This document shows, one piece after another, positions 23,353-31,427 of a stretch of 38,167 nt of DNA (positions are counted from its first letter, which is position 1; the number at the start of each line of letters is the position of its first letter). The notes below the pieces were generated by a model. That model saw nothing but the letters and a program-made list of their open reading frames with translations, was not told the DNA's origin and searched no databases. The position numbers and the translations under genes are program-made. This stretch comes from an uncultured Oscillospiraceae bacterium (GTDB lineage Bacteria > Bacillota > Clostridia > Oscillospirales > Acutalibacteraceae): assembly GCA_948471205.1 (NCBI GenBank), contig CAOKRT010000014.1:1-38167 (forward strand), given 5' to 3'.

Positions 23353-24720
23353 ATGGCGTCAAATTATATATCGCCCATATCTATGGAAGCTATTTCAAGT
23401 TTATGCGGTGAGCTTAATAAAAATAACTCTATAAGCAAGGGTGATTTTTCAAGATACCATGTAAAAAGAGGGCTTAGAAATGAGGACGGCACAGGTGTAA
23501 TGGCAGGGCTTACAAGAATCTGCTCCGTTGAAGGATATTATATTCTTGACGGTGAGCTTGTTGCGAAAGAGGGAAAGCTGTCTTACAGAGGATATGACAT
23601 AAATCAGATTGTAAATTCCTGTGTAAATGAAAACAGGTTTGGCTTTGAAGAAGTAATCTGGCTTCTTCTTTTCGGCGATCTTCCGAATGAAAATCAGCTT
23701 GCGTCTCTTCATGAGGTTTTGGCAGCGTGCCGAAGCCTGCCCGATGATTTTATTGAAGATATGATTATGAAGAATAATTCAGGTGATATCATGAATAAGA
23801 TGGCACACTGTATTATGAGTCTTTATTCGTATGATGAAAATCCGGATGATATATCTATTCCGAATGTGCTTCGTCAGAGCCTTCAGCTTATTGCGCAGGT
23901 TCCTACCGTTATGAACACATCATATCAGGTTAAAAGAAGAAATTATTACGGAAAATCAATGTATCTGCATCCTATTAACAAGGATCAGACAACCGCCGAA
24001 TATATTCTTAATCAAATTCGCTCGGATAAAAAATTTACCGATGAAGAGGCAAAGCTTCTTGATATTATGCTTATGCTTCATGCAGATCACGGCGGCGGAA
24101 ATAATTCCACTTTTTCAACACGTGTGCTCACTTCAAGCGGAACAGATACATATTCTGCTATCACGGCAGGCTTCGGTTCACTTAAAGGTCCGCGCCACGG
24201 CGGTGCAAATATCAGTGCGGCAAGAATGATGAATGAAATCATTGCAAATGTTGCCGACCCTACCGATGAAGGTCAGGTTAAGGATTATCTTGTTAAAATT
24301 CTGAATAAGGAAGCAGGAGACGGTCTTGGACTTATTTACGGTATGGGGCATGCTGTTTATACGGTTTCAGACCCCCGTGCGGTTATACTTAAAAAGAATG
24401 CAAGAGAGCTTGCGTTTAAAGCCGGTTACGAAAAAGAATTCATAACTCTTGAAAATGTTGAAAAAATTACACCGGGACTGCTTAAAGAAGTTAAGGGCGA
24501 CGGCAATGAAGTATGCGCCAATGTGGATTTATATTCAGGTCTTGTTTACAAAGTGCTTGGTATTCCGGAGGATTTGTATACGCCTTTATTTGCAAGTGCA
24601 AGAATTGTCGGCTGGTGTGCGCATCGTATAGAAGAACTGTTAACAAGCAGTAAAATCATTCGTCCGGCTTATAAAAGTGTCTCTAAATCAAGGGATTATC
24701 TGCCGATAAATAAAAGATAA
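23353..24720 (+). CDS. gltA: Citrate synthase
   Basis: A 455-aa citrate synthase (EC 2.3.3.x) condensing oxaloacetate and acetyl-CoA. Catalytic residues are visible: His in LHADHGGGNNSTF, His in GMGHAVYTVSDPRA, and Asp in NVDLYSGLVY. The GSLKGPRHGGAN block is also typical. The N-terminal extension of about 60 residues before GLTRICSVEGYYILDGEL is longer than in the short type II enzymes and is seen in clostridial proteins. It probably supplies citrate for 2-oxoglutarate and glutamate synthesis in an incomplete TCA cycle. GGGAGC precedes ATG 23353. Two membrane-protein genes follow closely. Confidence 0.94.
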   Translation: MASNYISPISMEAISSLCGELNKNNSISKGDFSRYHVKRGLRNEDGTGVMAGLTRICSVEGYYILDGELVAKEGKLSYRGYDINQIVNSCVNENRFGFEEVIWLLLFGDLPNENQLASLHEVLAACRSLPDDFIEDMIMKNNSGDIMNKMAHCIMSLYSYDENPDDISIPNVLRQSLQLIAQVPTVMNTSYQVKRRNYYGKSMYLHPINKDQTTAEYILNQIRSDKKFTDEEAKLLDIMLMLHADHGGGNNSTFSTRVLTSSGTDTYSAITAGFGSLKGPRHGGANISAARMMNEIIANVADPTDEGQVKDYLVKILNKEAGDGLGLIYGMGHAVYTVSDPRAVILKKNARELAFKAGYEKEFITLENVEKITPGLLKEVKGDGNEVCANVDLYSGLVYKVLGIPEDLYTPLFASARIVGWCAHRIEELLTSSKIIRPAYKSVSKSRDYLPINKR

Positions 24721-24741
24721 GTTTGCAAAGGAGGGGCATTT

Positions 24742-25572
24742 GTGCCGAAAATTTCTATAAGGATATTTTCTGCTTTTTCAGGTGCTTTGATTCTTTGTGC
24801 TGTTGTTTTAAGATGTATGCTGATGCGTTTTTTTGAAATGTCTTCATCAGGATTTGGTCATGAAAATGCAGAAAGAATAGCAATGTTTTTTTATTCTTTC
24901 TGCGTTTTATCTGTTTTATCCTGTTTTATGCCTTTAAAAAAATCAGCATTAAAAAATCCTTTTTTAAAGAAAAAAAGCAAAATTGTATTTTACGCATGTG
25001 TTTCAGCCGGTGCGGCAATGCTGTATGATTTTATATTTCAGTGTGTTCACATATATAAGCTTATTTTAAACGGCAGCTTTTCAGGTGTAAATTATACTGT
25101 GCCGCTGTGTTTAACTGCCGTGGTTTCCGTTTTATGTGCATGTTATTTTATAATTATGGGCATTTCCTATAAAACCGATAAGTATGATTTCAGGTGCTTT
25201 AAATATTATCATATTATTCCGGTGTGCAGATATTTGTTTGCTGCATATGCAACTTTAACAAAATATGAAAACGGAATATATTATTCAGACAATGTGTTAT
25301 ATTATGCCGTTCTGATATTCGGAATGCTGTATTTTATTTTATTTTTAATCTGTCTTGACGGAAACAATAAAATGCTTTTGCCGTTTTGTTTTTTCGGCTT
25401 TTCGTACAGTGCATTATGTTTTATTTTAGCGGTGCCGGGCATATTCTGTTTTGTTGCAGGCAATGCTGCGGTTGATACAGATTTTTCATATGTTTCATTT
25501 TTATTAATGGGTATTTTTGCCGCTGTATTTACGGCATCGTCGTTTCAGACGTGTAAACCGGAAGAGGGATAA
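24742..25572 (+). CDS. Membrane protein of unknown function
   Basis: A 276-aa protein with about eight hydrophobic segments (around residues 6-27, 47-63, 81-103, 118-142, 156-172, 181-205, 211-235 and 244-268). I do not recognise a family. The start is GTG 24742 with AAAGGAGGGG 5-6 nt upstream, a very strong site. It lies 21 nt after citrate synthase and 2 nt before the AEC transporter, so the three are probably one operon. Confidence 0.75.
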   Translation: MPKISIRIFSAFSGALILCAVVLRCMLMRFFEMSSSGFGHENAERIAMFFYSFCVLSVLSCFMPLKKSALKNPFLKKKSKIVFYACVSAGAAMLYDFIFQCVHIYKLILNGSFSGVNYTVPLCLTAVVSVLCACYFIIMGISYKTDKYDFRCFKYYHIIPVCRYLFAAYATLTKYENGIYYSDNVLYYAVLIFGMLYFILFLICLDGNNKMLLPFCFFGFSYSALCFILAVPGIFCFVAGNAAVDTDFSYVSFLLMGIFAAVFTASSFQTCKPEEG

Positions 25573-25574
25573 TT

Positions 25575-26507
25575 TTGTTTATTGAAAATTTAAAAACAAT
25601 TGCACTTCAGGTTTCTATTTTGTATCTGATTGCCGGTGTTGGCTTTATTGCCGATAAAACAGGTGTTTTTCCGAAAGACAGTGCAAAAAAAGTTATAGAC
25701 TTGTTGTTTAATATTGTATTGCCGATTGCAATTATTCACACCTTTATGAACATGGAATATACTGCCGAGCATATAAAGGGTTTGTTTATTGCCTTGCTGT
25801 GTGCGGCGGCAACACATCTTTTCGGCATTCTGCTTGCGGCAGTGTGTTTCGGGAAAAAATACAGCAGGCTTGAACGCGGCATTTACCGCTATGCAACGGT
25901 GCTTTCAAATGCGGCGTTTTTGGCACTTCCGCTTGCGCAGAGCGTAATTGGCAATGAAGGTGTATTTTACTGTGCGGTGTATGTCGGTATGTTTAATATC
26001 ATTGCATTTACTTACGGAATTTTTGAAATAAGCGGTCACAGGGCAAAAATTGATTTAAAAAAAATCATTCTGAATCCCGGTTCGGTTTCTGTTATTATCG
26101 GAATTCCGCTTTTTCTTTTGCAGCTTGATATTCCTTATATAATCAGCTATCCTATGGAAGTTGTAGGAAGTATCAATTCACCGCTTGCAATGATTGTGTT
26201 CGGCACTTTTCTTGCAAATGCAAATTTCAAAAATATTATTATAAAAAAAGAATTGTATTTTATATCCTTTCTGAGACTTATATTAATTCCGATATGTATG
26301 CTTTGTGTTTTCAGGCTGTGCGGTGTAAGTGGCGATTTGCTTGCGGCAATGACAATATCGGCATCTGCGCCTACTGCCACAAATACGGCAATGTATGCAG
26401 CAAAGTATGATAATGACGCTGCATTGGGCTCTGAAATAGCGGCGCAGTCCAGCATTTTATCGGTTATAACAATGCCTGTGATTGTTGCGCTTGCATATAT
26501 AATTTGA
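25575..26507 (+). CDS. AEC-family (auxin efflux carrier-like) transporter
   Basis: A 310-aa permease of the AEC family with about ten membrane segments. The N-terminal block VLPIAIIHTFMN, the central PGSVSVIIGIPLFLLQ and the C-terminal SASAPTATNTAMYAAKY match the family. Bacterial members include malate and other dicarboxylate carriers. The start is TTG 25575 with GAGGG upstream, 2 nt after the preceding stop. Co-location with citrate synthase suggests an organic acid as substrate; that is inference. Confidence 0.85.
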   Translation: MFIENLKTIALQVSILYLIAGVGFIADKTGVFPKDSAKKVIDLLFNIVLPIAIIHTFMNMEYTAEHIKGLFIALLCAAATHLFGILLAAVCFGKKYSRLERGIYRYATVLSNAAFLALPLAQSVIGNEGVFYCAVYVGMFNIIAFTYGIFEISGHRAKIDLKKIILNPGSVSVIIGIPLFLLQLDIPYIISYPMEVVGSINSPLAMIVFGTFLANANFKNIIIKKELYFISFLRLILIPICMLCVFRLCGVSGDLLAAMTISASAPTATNTAMYAAKYDNDAALGSEIAAQSSILSVITMPVIVALAYII

Positions 26508-26560
26508 TTGTCGGTGAATTAACGAATTGTGAATTTAGTTTAAATTTAATTGCCTGCGGA

Positions 26561-26590
26561 TTGTAAAAGGATGCGGTTTTGAAGTATAAT
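26561..26590 (+). promoter_or_regulatory. Promoter of darA-holB-ricT
   Basis: TTGTAA (26561-26566), 18-nt spacer and TATAAT (26585-26590), 35 nt before the preferred TTG start. Confidence 0.6.
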
Positions 26591-26624
26591 TTAAAAGGTT
26601 AATAAAATAATGGGAGTGAAAGAA

Positions 26625-26948
26625 TTGAAGTTAGTTATTACAATTATTTCCAATAAAGATATAGAAAAGGTTTTGGAAGCATTAAGCAAAGCCGGCTTTT
26701 TTGCCACAAAAATTTCCACCACCGGTCAGTTTCTTGAGGGGGGAAATTCCTGTATATTTGTTGGTGTGGAGCAGGATAAAATTGAAGAAGTATTTGACGT
26801 GCTCGGAAAGAATGTTACAAAGCGTATTATCAGGCAGCATGGTGTGAACAGCACTGTTGCCGGTACACTGTTAAAACAGCCTGTGGATGTTGAGGAGTAC
26901 GGCGGTGTAGCGTTTGTAATTGATGTTGAGAATTTCAGAAAGTTTTAA
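26625..26948 (+). CDS. darA: Cyclic di-AMP receptor protein (DarA/PstA, YaaQ)
   Basis: A 107-aa PII-like signal protein of the DUF970 family that binds the second messenger c-di-AMP. Family blocks are KLVITIISNKD at the start, GFFATKISTTGQFLEGGNS, GVE, and VEEYGGVAFVIDVENF at the end. I prefer the TTG start at 26625: the product then begins MKLVITII like its relatives, and GGGAG stands 8 nt upstream. The ATG at 26610 adds five residues and has only AAAGG 10 nt away. It is followed by holB with TAATG overlap. In B. subtilis the order is darA, yaaR, holB, ricT; yaaR is missing here. Confidence 0.92.
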   Translation: MKLVITIISNKDIEKVLEALSKAGFFATKISTTGQFLEGGNSCIFVGVEQDKIEEVFDVLGKNVTKRIIRQHGVNSTVAGTLLKQPVDVEEYGGVAFVIDVENFRKF

Positions 26949-27934
26949 TGATGGATTTTAAGCATTTTCTTGGAAATGAAAAGATAAAAGATCAGATTTC
27001 ATTTTTATTGAATTCAGGCAGGCTTCCCCATGCAATTATTCTTGAGGGGGAAAGCGGTGCAGGTAAAACCACTCTTGCCCGTGAAATTGCGGCTTCTCTT
27101 GTGTGCAGGGCAGACGGCGGCAAGCCGTGTTATAATTGTACACAGTGCAAAAAAGCAGAAAAGGGCTATCATCCTGATATTTTTGAATATAAGCCGGCAG
27201 GCGGGGCAAAGTCTTTTCATGTTGATATTATAAGAAATATAATCAACGATATTTACATGGCGCCCAATGAATCCGAATACAAGGTTTATATTTTGTGCAA
27301 TGCACATTTTATGAATGAAAGTGCGCAGAATGCACTGCTTAAAGTGCTGGAAGAGCCGCCTTCATACGCTGTGTTTATTCTGACTGTTGAAAACAGAACC
27401 GCAATGCTTGAAACTGTGCTTTCGCGTTCGGTTGTTTTATCTGTCTGCGGTGTGGATGTTCATGCGGGAGCAGAATATATTTCCAACAGGTATGATGATA
27501 TAAATTATAATGATGCGCTTGAAGCCATGATTGCATTTAAAGGAAATATAGGCAGGGCATATGACAGCATTGCCGGCGGAGAAATGCACAGGCTTATAGG
27601 CTTTGTAAATGATATATGCGGTGCGGTTACGGCAGATAATGAATATGAACTTATAAAATGCACCGGAAAGCTAAGCAATCGCCGGGAAATATGCACGGTG
27701 CTGAATATGCTGAAAACTGTTTTTCGAGATGCGGTTATAGGCGCAAAAACCGGTGAACTTCTGTCCGGAAGAGATGAGGCAGTAAAAAATCTTTCACGTA
27801 AGCTTACGGACGCCAAGATTATAAAACTTTACAATACTGCCGATGAGCTGATTGTTATGGCAAATAAAAATGCCAATTCTGCATTGCTGGTTACAAAAAT
27901 CTGTTACAGTCTTCGCAATGCAATAGACTTATAA
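26948..27934 (+). CDS. holB: DNA polymerase III delta-prime subunit
   Basis: A 328-aa AAA+ clamp-loader subunit. Walker A is GESGAGKTT at residues 34-42, the zinc-binding cysteines are C53, C61, C64 and C67, and the box around NESAQNALLKVLEEPP is characteristic. Delta-prime works with delta and tau/gamma to load the sliding clamp at the replication fork. The C-terminal collar domain is present. The start overlaps the darA stop by 1 nt. The cluster with darA and ricT is conserved in Firmicutes. Confidence 0.93.
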   Translation: MMDFKHFLGNEKIKDQISFLLNSGRLPHAIILEGESGAGKTTLAREIAASLVCRADGGKPCYNCTQCKKAEKGYHPDIFEYKPAGGAKSFHVDIIRNIINDIYMAPNESEYKVYILCNAHFMNESAQNALLKVLEEPPSYAVFILTVENRTAMLETVLSRSVVLSVCGVDVHAGAEYISNRYDDINYNDALEAMIAFKGNIGRAYDSIAGGEMHRLIGFVNDICGAVTADNEYELIKCTGKLSNRREICTVLNMLKTVFRDAVIGAKTGELLSGRDEAVKNLSRKLTDAKIIKLYNTADELIVMANKNANSALLVTKICYSLRNAIDL

Positions 27935-27959
27935 AGCATTGCTTTTGGAGGAATACATA

Positions 27960-28832
27960 ATGACACAAGTTGTTGGAGTTAGATTTAAGGATACAGGAAA
28001 GGTGTACTTTTTTGATCCGAATCATTTTGATGTGAAAGCAGGCAGTTTTGTTATTGTAGAAACAGCCCGCGGTGTTGAATGCGGCAAGGTTGCAGAAGCC
28101 AATAAAGCTGTGGAAGATGATGAAATTGTTTCTCCTTTAAAACCTGTTATAAGAATAGCCACCCCCGAGGATTTAAAGGTGGTTGCAGAAAACCGGGTTA
28201 AAGAGGAAAAGGCTTTTGATATATGTGAAAAGAAGATTGAAGAGCATGGACTGGATATGAATTTGACAGAGGTTGAATATACATTTGACGGTTCAAAAAT
28301 TGTTTTTTATTTTACAGCGGAAAGCAGAGTGGATTTCAGAGAACTTGTAAAAGACCTTGCCTCTACTTTTCATTCAAGAATTGAACTGCGCCAGATTGGT
28401 GTTAGGGATGAATCAAAAATGATAGGCGGACTCGGAATATGCGGCAGACCGTTCTGCTGTTCAACATTTCTGAATGATTTTCATTCCGTTTCCATTAAAA
28501 TGGCAAAAGAACAGGGTTTAAGCCTTTCGCCGGGAAAAATTAGCGGAACCTGCGGCAGACTGATGTGCTGCCTTAAATATGAGCAGAATTCATATGATTA
28601 TCTTCAGAAAATAACACCGCGCAGGGGAGCGCTGGTTGACTGCCGTGAGGGCAGGGGTATTGTTGTGGATGCGGCGCTGCTTACGGGAAAGCTGAAAATT
28701 AAGCTTGACAGTAATCCGGACGGTGCACCTGTTGTTGTAAACAGGGACGAGGTTGTTGTTGTGAAAGACGGCAGGCAACAGTACATTTCAAAGCAGGAAG
28801 CAGAGATGCTGAAGCATCTTGAAAAAAATTAG
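27960..28832 (+). CDS. ricT: RicT/YaaT (PSP1 domain) protein
   Basis: A 290-aa PSP1-domain protein. In B. subtilis RicT forms an Fe-S-containing complex with RicA and RicF that acts with RNase Y in mRNA maturation and affects sporulation and competence. The cysteine groups are C161/C166/C167 (CGRPFCC) and C198/C203/C204 (CGRLMCC). ATG 27960 (MTQVVGVRF) has GGAGG 7 nt upstream; the longer frame from 27939 encodes the ribosome site and is rejected. It is the third gene of the darA operon, 25 nt after holB. Confidence 0.93.
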   Translation: MTQVVGVRFKDTGKVYFFDPNHFDVKAGSFVIVETARGVECGKVAEANKAVEDDEIVSPLKPVIRIATPEDLKVVAENRVKEEKAFDICEKKIEEHGLDMNLTEVEYTFDGSKIVFYFTAESRVDFRELVKDLASTFHSRIELRQIGVRDESKMIGGLGICGRPFCCSTFLNDFHSVSIKMAKEQGLSLSPGKISGTCGRLMCCLKYEQNSYDYLQKITPRRGALVDCREGRGIVVDAALLTGKLKIKLDSNPDGAPVVVNRDEVVVVKDGRQQYISKQEAEMLKHLEKN

Positions 28833-28855
28833 CGAAAACTAACTGCAATTTCTTC

Positions 28856-28883
28856 TTGCAAATTAAAAATATTATGTTATATT
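28856..28883 (+). promoter_or_regulatory. Promoter of the ferredoxin gene
   Basis: TTGCAA (28856-28861), 16-nt spacer and TATATT (28878-28883), 33 nt before the ATG. The strong AGGAGGTG downstream suits a highly expressed protein. Confidence 0.6.
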
Positions 28884-28916
28884 AATATTAAGATTGGTGA
28901 CAGGAGGTGTTACAGA

Positions 28917-29087
28917 ATGGCATACAAAATTTCAGATGATTGCATTTCTTGCGGTGCATGCGCAGGTGAATGCCCGGTAGGCGCTATTTCAGAAGGCGAC
29001 GGTAAGTTCGTAATTGATGCTGATACTTGTATCGAATGCGGTGCATGTGCAGGTGTTTGTCCGGTAGGTGCTCCTGCTCAGGACTAA
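28917..29087 (+). CDS. 2[4Fe-4S] ferredoxin, clostridial type
   Basis: A 56-aa low-potential electron carrier. Two C-x2-C-x2-C-x3-C-P motifs are present (C9, C12, C15, C19 and C38, C41, C44, C48), each closing with C-P-V-G-A. It serves enzymes such as pyruvate:ferredoxin oxidoreductase and hydrogenase in fermentative metabolism. AGGAGGTG stands about 8 nt before ATG 28917. It is a single gene with its own promoter and terminator. Confidence 0.97.
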   Translation: MAYKISDDCISCGACAGECPVGAISEGDGKFVIDADTCIECGACAGVCPVGAPAQD

Positions 29088-29103
29088 TTAATTGCATAAA
29101 ATT

Positions 29104-29132
29104 ACAGCTATCCAAACGGATAGCTGTTTTTT
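29104..29132 (+). terminator. Terminator of the ferredoxin gene
   Basis: ACAGCTATCC (29104-29113), loop AAAC, GGATAGCTGT (29118-29127) and a run of T. A textbook intrinsic terminator. Confidence 0.95.
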
Positions 29133-29139
29133 ATTGTCT

Positions 29140-29420
29140 TTTCAGCAAAGAATACCCCCCGGTTAAGCCGGGGGGAATAAAAAGCTTTAGTAAACATAAA
29201 ACTGCCGAGCTTGATGCAAGGCGAGAGTGTTGGCGGAAAATGTAGAGATAATCGAAGCAGAAGCCTGTAAAGACCATATACACTTTTTGGTATCAATACC
29301 ACTATATCTTAGTGTAGAACAATTTATGGGATATCTCAAGGGAAAAAGCATGCTGATGATTTTCGACCGACACGCAAATTTAAAATATAAGTACGGTACA
29401 TAAAGACCGTTATAGGCGTA
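29140..29420 (+). mobile_element. Remnant of an IS200/IS605-family element
   Basis: A G/C-rich hairpin CCCCCCGG-TTAAG-CCGGGGGG (29155-29175), of the type found at the ends of IS200/IS605 elements, is followed by a transposase fragment. Its sharp G/C composition stands out from the AT-rich surroundings. The 5' part of the transposase gene between the hairpin and 29215 is mostly lost, and the 3' end breaks off at 29403. Single-strand transposition would need an intact TnpA from elsewhere. Confidence 0.75.
29215..29403 (+). pseudogene. Fragment of IS200-type transposase TnpA (Y1 HUH)
   Basis: The frame reads ...VEIIEAEACKDHIHFLVSIP..., then QFMGYLKGKSMLMIFDRHAN and LKYKYG before a stop. DHIH is the metal-binding HUH motif of Y1 transposases. 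An intact enzyme (about 130-155 aa) would have some 40 residues before this part and about 50 after it, including the catalytic Tyr; both are missing. A stop (29212-29214) lies just before the fragment. It is non-functional. Confidence 0.8.
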
Positions 29421-29461
29421 GGCGATAAGTTTGCTTTTTGACAATAACAGATAGATTGCTA

Positions 29462-29489
29462 TTGCCGGATAAATATTATATAATATACT
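29462..29489 (+). promoter_or_regulatory. Possible promoter of the YciI-like gene
   Basis: TTGCCG (29462-29467), 16-nt spacer and TATACT (29484-29489). A TTGACA at 29438-29443 lies nearby but is not paired at normal spacing. Confidence 0.4.
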
Positions 29490-29525
29490 CAGTGAATCCC
29501 CATAGAATGTAAAGGAGAAAATCGT

Positions 29526-29825
29526 ATGGAAAAATTGATGTACATGATGATGATTGAGAAAAGCAAGACCTATAATAAAATGACAAAACAGGTAGTTATG
29601 GAACATGTTGAGAACATAAGAAAGCTGGACGATGAGGGAAAGCTGGAAATCTGCGGTGTTTTTAAAGGTTATCCGGGAATGGCAGGTATGTATATCCTAA
29701 AAACAGAGAGCCGTGAAGAAGCAGAAGAAATTTGCAAAGCAGAGCCGCTGATTATGGGAGGCTATGCAACCTACAAATTAGTCGGTTTGCAGATTGCAAA
29801 CCGGGAAAATAATTACTTGCTGTAA
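29526..29825 (+). CDS. YciI-like small protein
   Basis: A 99-aa protein with the ferredoxin-like fold pattern of YCII-related proteins: MEKLMYMMMIEKSK (strand), a helix VVMEHVENIRKLDDEGKLEICG, then GMAGMYILKTESREEAEEICKAEPLIMGGYATYKL. The helix-strand order and the EEICKAEPLIMGGY-type ending (E-A-x-x-x-x-x-D/E-P) support this. The catalytic role is unknown. AAAGGAG stands 8 nt before the ATG. It sits alone between two transposon remnants, so it may be accessory DNA. Confidence 0.7.
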   Translation: MEKLMYMMMIEKSKTYNKMTKQVVMEHVENIRKLDDEGKLEICGVFKGYPGMAGMYILKTESREEAEEICKAEPLIMGGYATYKLVGLQIANRENNYLL

Positions 29826-29867
29826 TTGCGAACAGTTGCTTAAAATAGTAATTCGATATCAAACGAT

Positions 29868-29944
29868 CAGTGCCGACTTTCAGTCGGTAAGCCAGCGCCC
29901 TTTATAGGATATGTGCAAACCACCGGTTCAATTCATGGTTAAAT
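29868..29944 (+). mobile_element. Possible right-end remnant of an IS605/IS1341-type element
   Basis: CCGACT-TTC-AGTCGG (29873-29887) is followed by GTAAGCCAGCGCCC, TTTATAGG and an imperfect hairpin AACCA...TGGTT (29918-29940). This series of small hairpins recalls the 3' ends of tnpB-bearing elements, where the guide (omega) RNA is encoded. No tnpB frame is present. The assignment rests on remembered patterns. Confidence 0.4.
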
Positions 29945-29949
29945 TGCAA

Positions 29950-30819
29950 TTAAAGAAGCGTTAGCTGTTCAAAAGTGTTTTTTTGCTCAAAGGTTTGCAG
30001 GTATCTGAATATTTGTTCATTGTTGTGCACAATTCCGTTTTGGCTGCATTTTCGGTTAAACAAATGCATCAGGCGGTCATTTTCAGGGCTTCCGATTATA
30101 TACTGATTGCCGTATATTTCTTTATATTTGTTTTTTAGTCCGGGAAACAGGGCATCCAGTTTTTTATAAAAATATTCCCTGTTGCCTTCACGAAGTGTAA
30201 GTCCCATTCCGAAACAGATAATGCCGTAAACTTTCGCTTCAGCACACATATCCAAAATACCTGAAATATTGTCCTCTGTGTCGTTAATAAACGGCAGAAT
30301 GGGTGTCAGCCATACAACAGTGGGTATACCTGCATCGCGCAGAATTTTCAGTGTTTCAAAGCGTTTCTGCGTGGTGCAAACATTCGGCTCAATTTTTCGG
30401 CACAAATTTTCATCATATGTTGTTAATGTCATTTGCACAACACATTTTGTTTTTTCATTTATTTTTTGCAGCAGATCCAAATCTCTCAAAATGCGGTTTG
30501 ATTTGGTGATAACGGTAAATCCGAATTCGTATTTGTATATCAGTTCGAGTGCTTTTCTTACATTTTGCAGTTCTGTTTCAAGCGGAATATAAGGGTCTGT
30601 CATAGAGCCTGTGCCAATCATGCATTTTTTTCGCTTTTTCATAAGTGCCTGTTCCAATAATTCAATTGCATTTTCTTTGATTTCAATATTTTCAAAATCA
30701 TGTTCTATATGATAGCATTTGCTTCGTGAATCGCAGTAAATGCACCCGTGTGAACAGCCGCGGTATAAATTCATTCCGTTTTTTGATGATAAAATTCCTT
30801 TTGCTTTTACAAAGTGCAT
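29950..30819 (-). CDS. SPL-family radical SAM protein
   Basis: A 289-aa radical SAM enzyme of the group related to spore photoproduct lyase. The cluster cysteines are C22, C26 and C29 (GCSHGCIYCD, canonical C-x3-C-x2-C). A GTGSMTDPYIPLE block and VITKSNRILRDLDLL follow, as in the Rv2578c/SPL-like family. Spore photoproduct lyase itself repairs a UV thymine dimer, but this shorter group has no established substrate. ATG 30819 has GAGG 8 nt upstream; the longer GTG start is rejected. It lies 10 nt after the ClbS-like gene on the same strand. Confidence 0.82.
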   Translation of the reverse strand: MHFVKAKGILSSKNGMNLYRGCSHGCIYCDSRSKCYHIEHDFENIEIKENAIELLEQALMKKRKKCMIGTGSMTDPYIPLETELQNVRKALELIYKYEFGFTVITKSNRILRDLDLLQKINEKTKCVVQMTLTTYDENLCRKIEPNVCTTQKRFETLKILRDAGIPTVVWLTPILPFINDTEDNISGILDMCAEAKVYGIICFGMGLTLREGNREYFYKKLDALFPGLKNKYKEIYGNQYIIGSPENDRLMHLFNRKCSQNGIVHNNEQIFRYLQTFEQKNTFEQLTLL

Positions 30820-30829
30820 AAATATATCC

Positions 30830-31372
30830 TCACTTGGCTGCACAGTTTTTTCTGTGGGCCTTTAATTTTTTTATCGCCCAGTCATAGTGGCTTGCAGTAA
30901 CACTGATAAAATAAGAACCCAAAGTGCTTGTGCCAACCCATTTATATATGCCTTTTGAAAACAGTTCTTCGTTTGAAAAAGTTTCTGCCAGTTTTATAAC
31001 CGCAGTATGGGAATTCTGCAGCATATGCATTGCATCTTCGGAAGACGTGGATTGATGCTTTTTCCAGAATTCCATATTCATTTCGCCGTATGTTTTCCAG
31101 TTGTAGGGTGCCGGAAGAAAAGGTGTGTTATTTCCGTTTTGATTGGCAGTTGTCCATTTAAGCAAAAGCTGCTGCCATTCATAAAGATGAATAAGGATAT
31201 CCCGAAGATTTTTATCTCTTTTCCAATGCGCCTCGTTCTTTTTTTCATCACTCGAAAAATCCAAGGGCGTTAAAAGTTCCTTATCTGTTAATGCGGCAAT
31301 AAAATCAGTAAGTTTTTTGTAATTTGCGGCTGCTGCGGCAAGCAGTTCTTCTTTCGTTTTCGGTTTGCCCAT
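30830..31372 (-). CDS. ClbS/DfsB-family four-helix-bundle protein
   Basis: A 180-aa DinB-like protein. The opening MGKPKTKEELLAAAAANYKKL, the HLYEWQQLLLKW helix, FLPAPYNWKTYGEMN and the final TASHYDWAIKKLKAH are characteristic of ClbS/DfsB proteins. ClbS is the colibactin self-protection hydrolase of E. coli and has been reported to protect DNA; most homologues are uncharacterised. It lies between the WYL regulator (55 nt upstream) and the radical SAM gene (10 nt downstream), so a DNA-damage or toxin-resistance role is an attractive but unproven reading. Confidence 0.85.
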   Translation of the reverse strand: MGKPKTKEELLAAAAANYKKLTDFIAALTDKELLTPLDFSSDEKKNEAHWKRDKNLRDILIHLYEWQQLLLKWTTANQNGNNTPFLPAPYNWKTYGEMNMEFWKKHQSTSSEDAMHMLQNSHTAVIKLAETFSNEELFSKGIYKWVGTSTLGSYFISVTASHYDWAIKKLKAHRKNCAAK

Positions 31373-31427
31373 AATTTTACGTTCCTTTCTTTTTTACAAT
31401 GATATATTTCCGTTTTACGCTGTGCAG

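Noticed and set aside
29155-29175. G/C hairpin read as an ordinary terminator
   Set aside because: It has no T-run on the plus strand, a true terminator already lies at 29104-29132, and an IS200 transposase fragment follows it.
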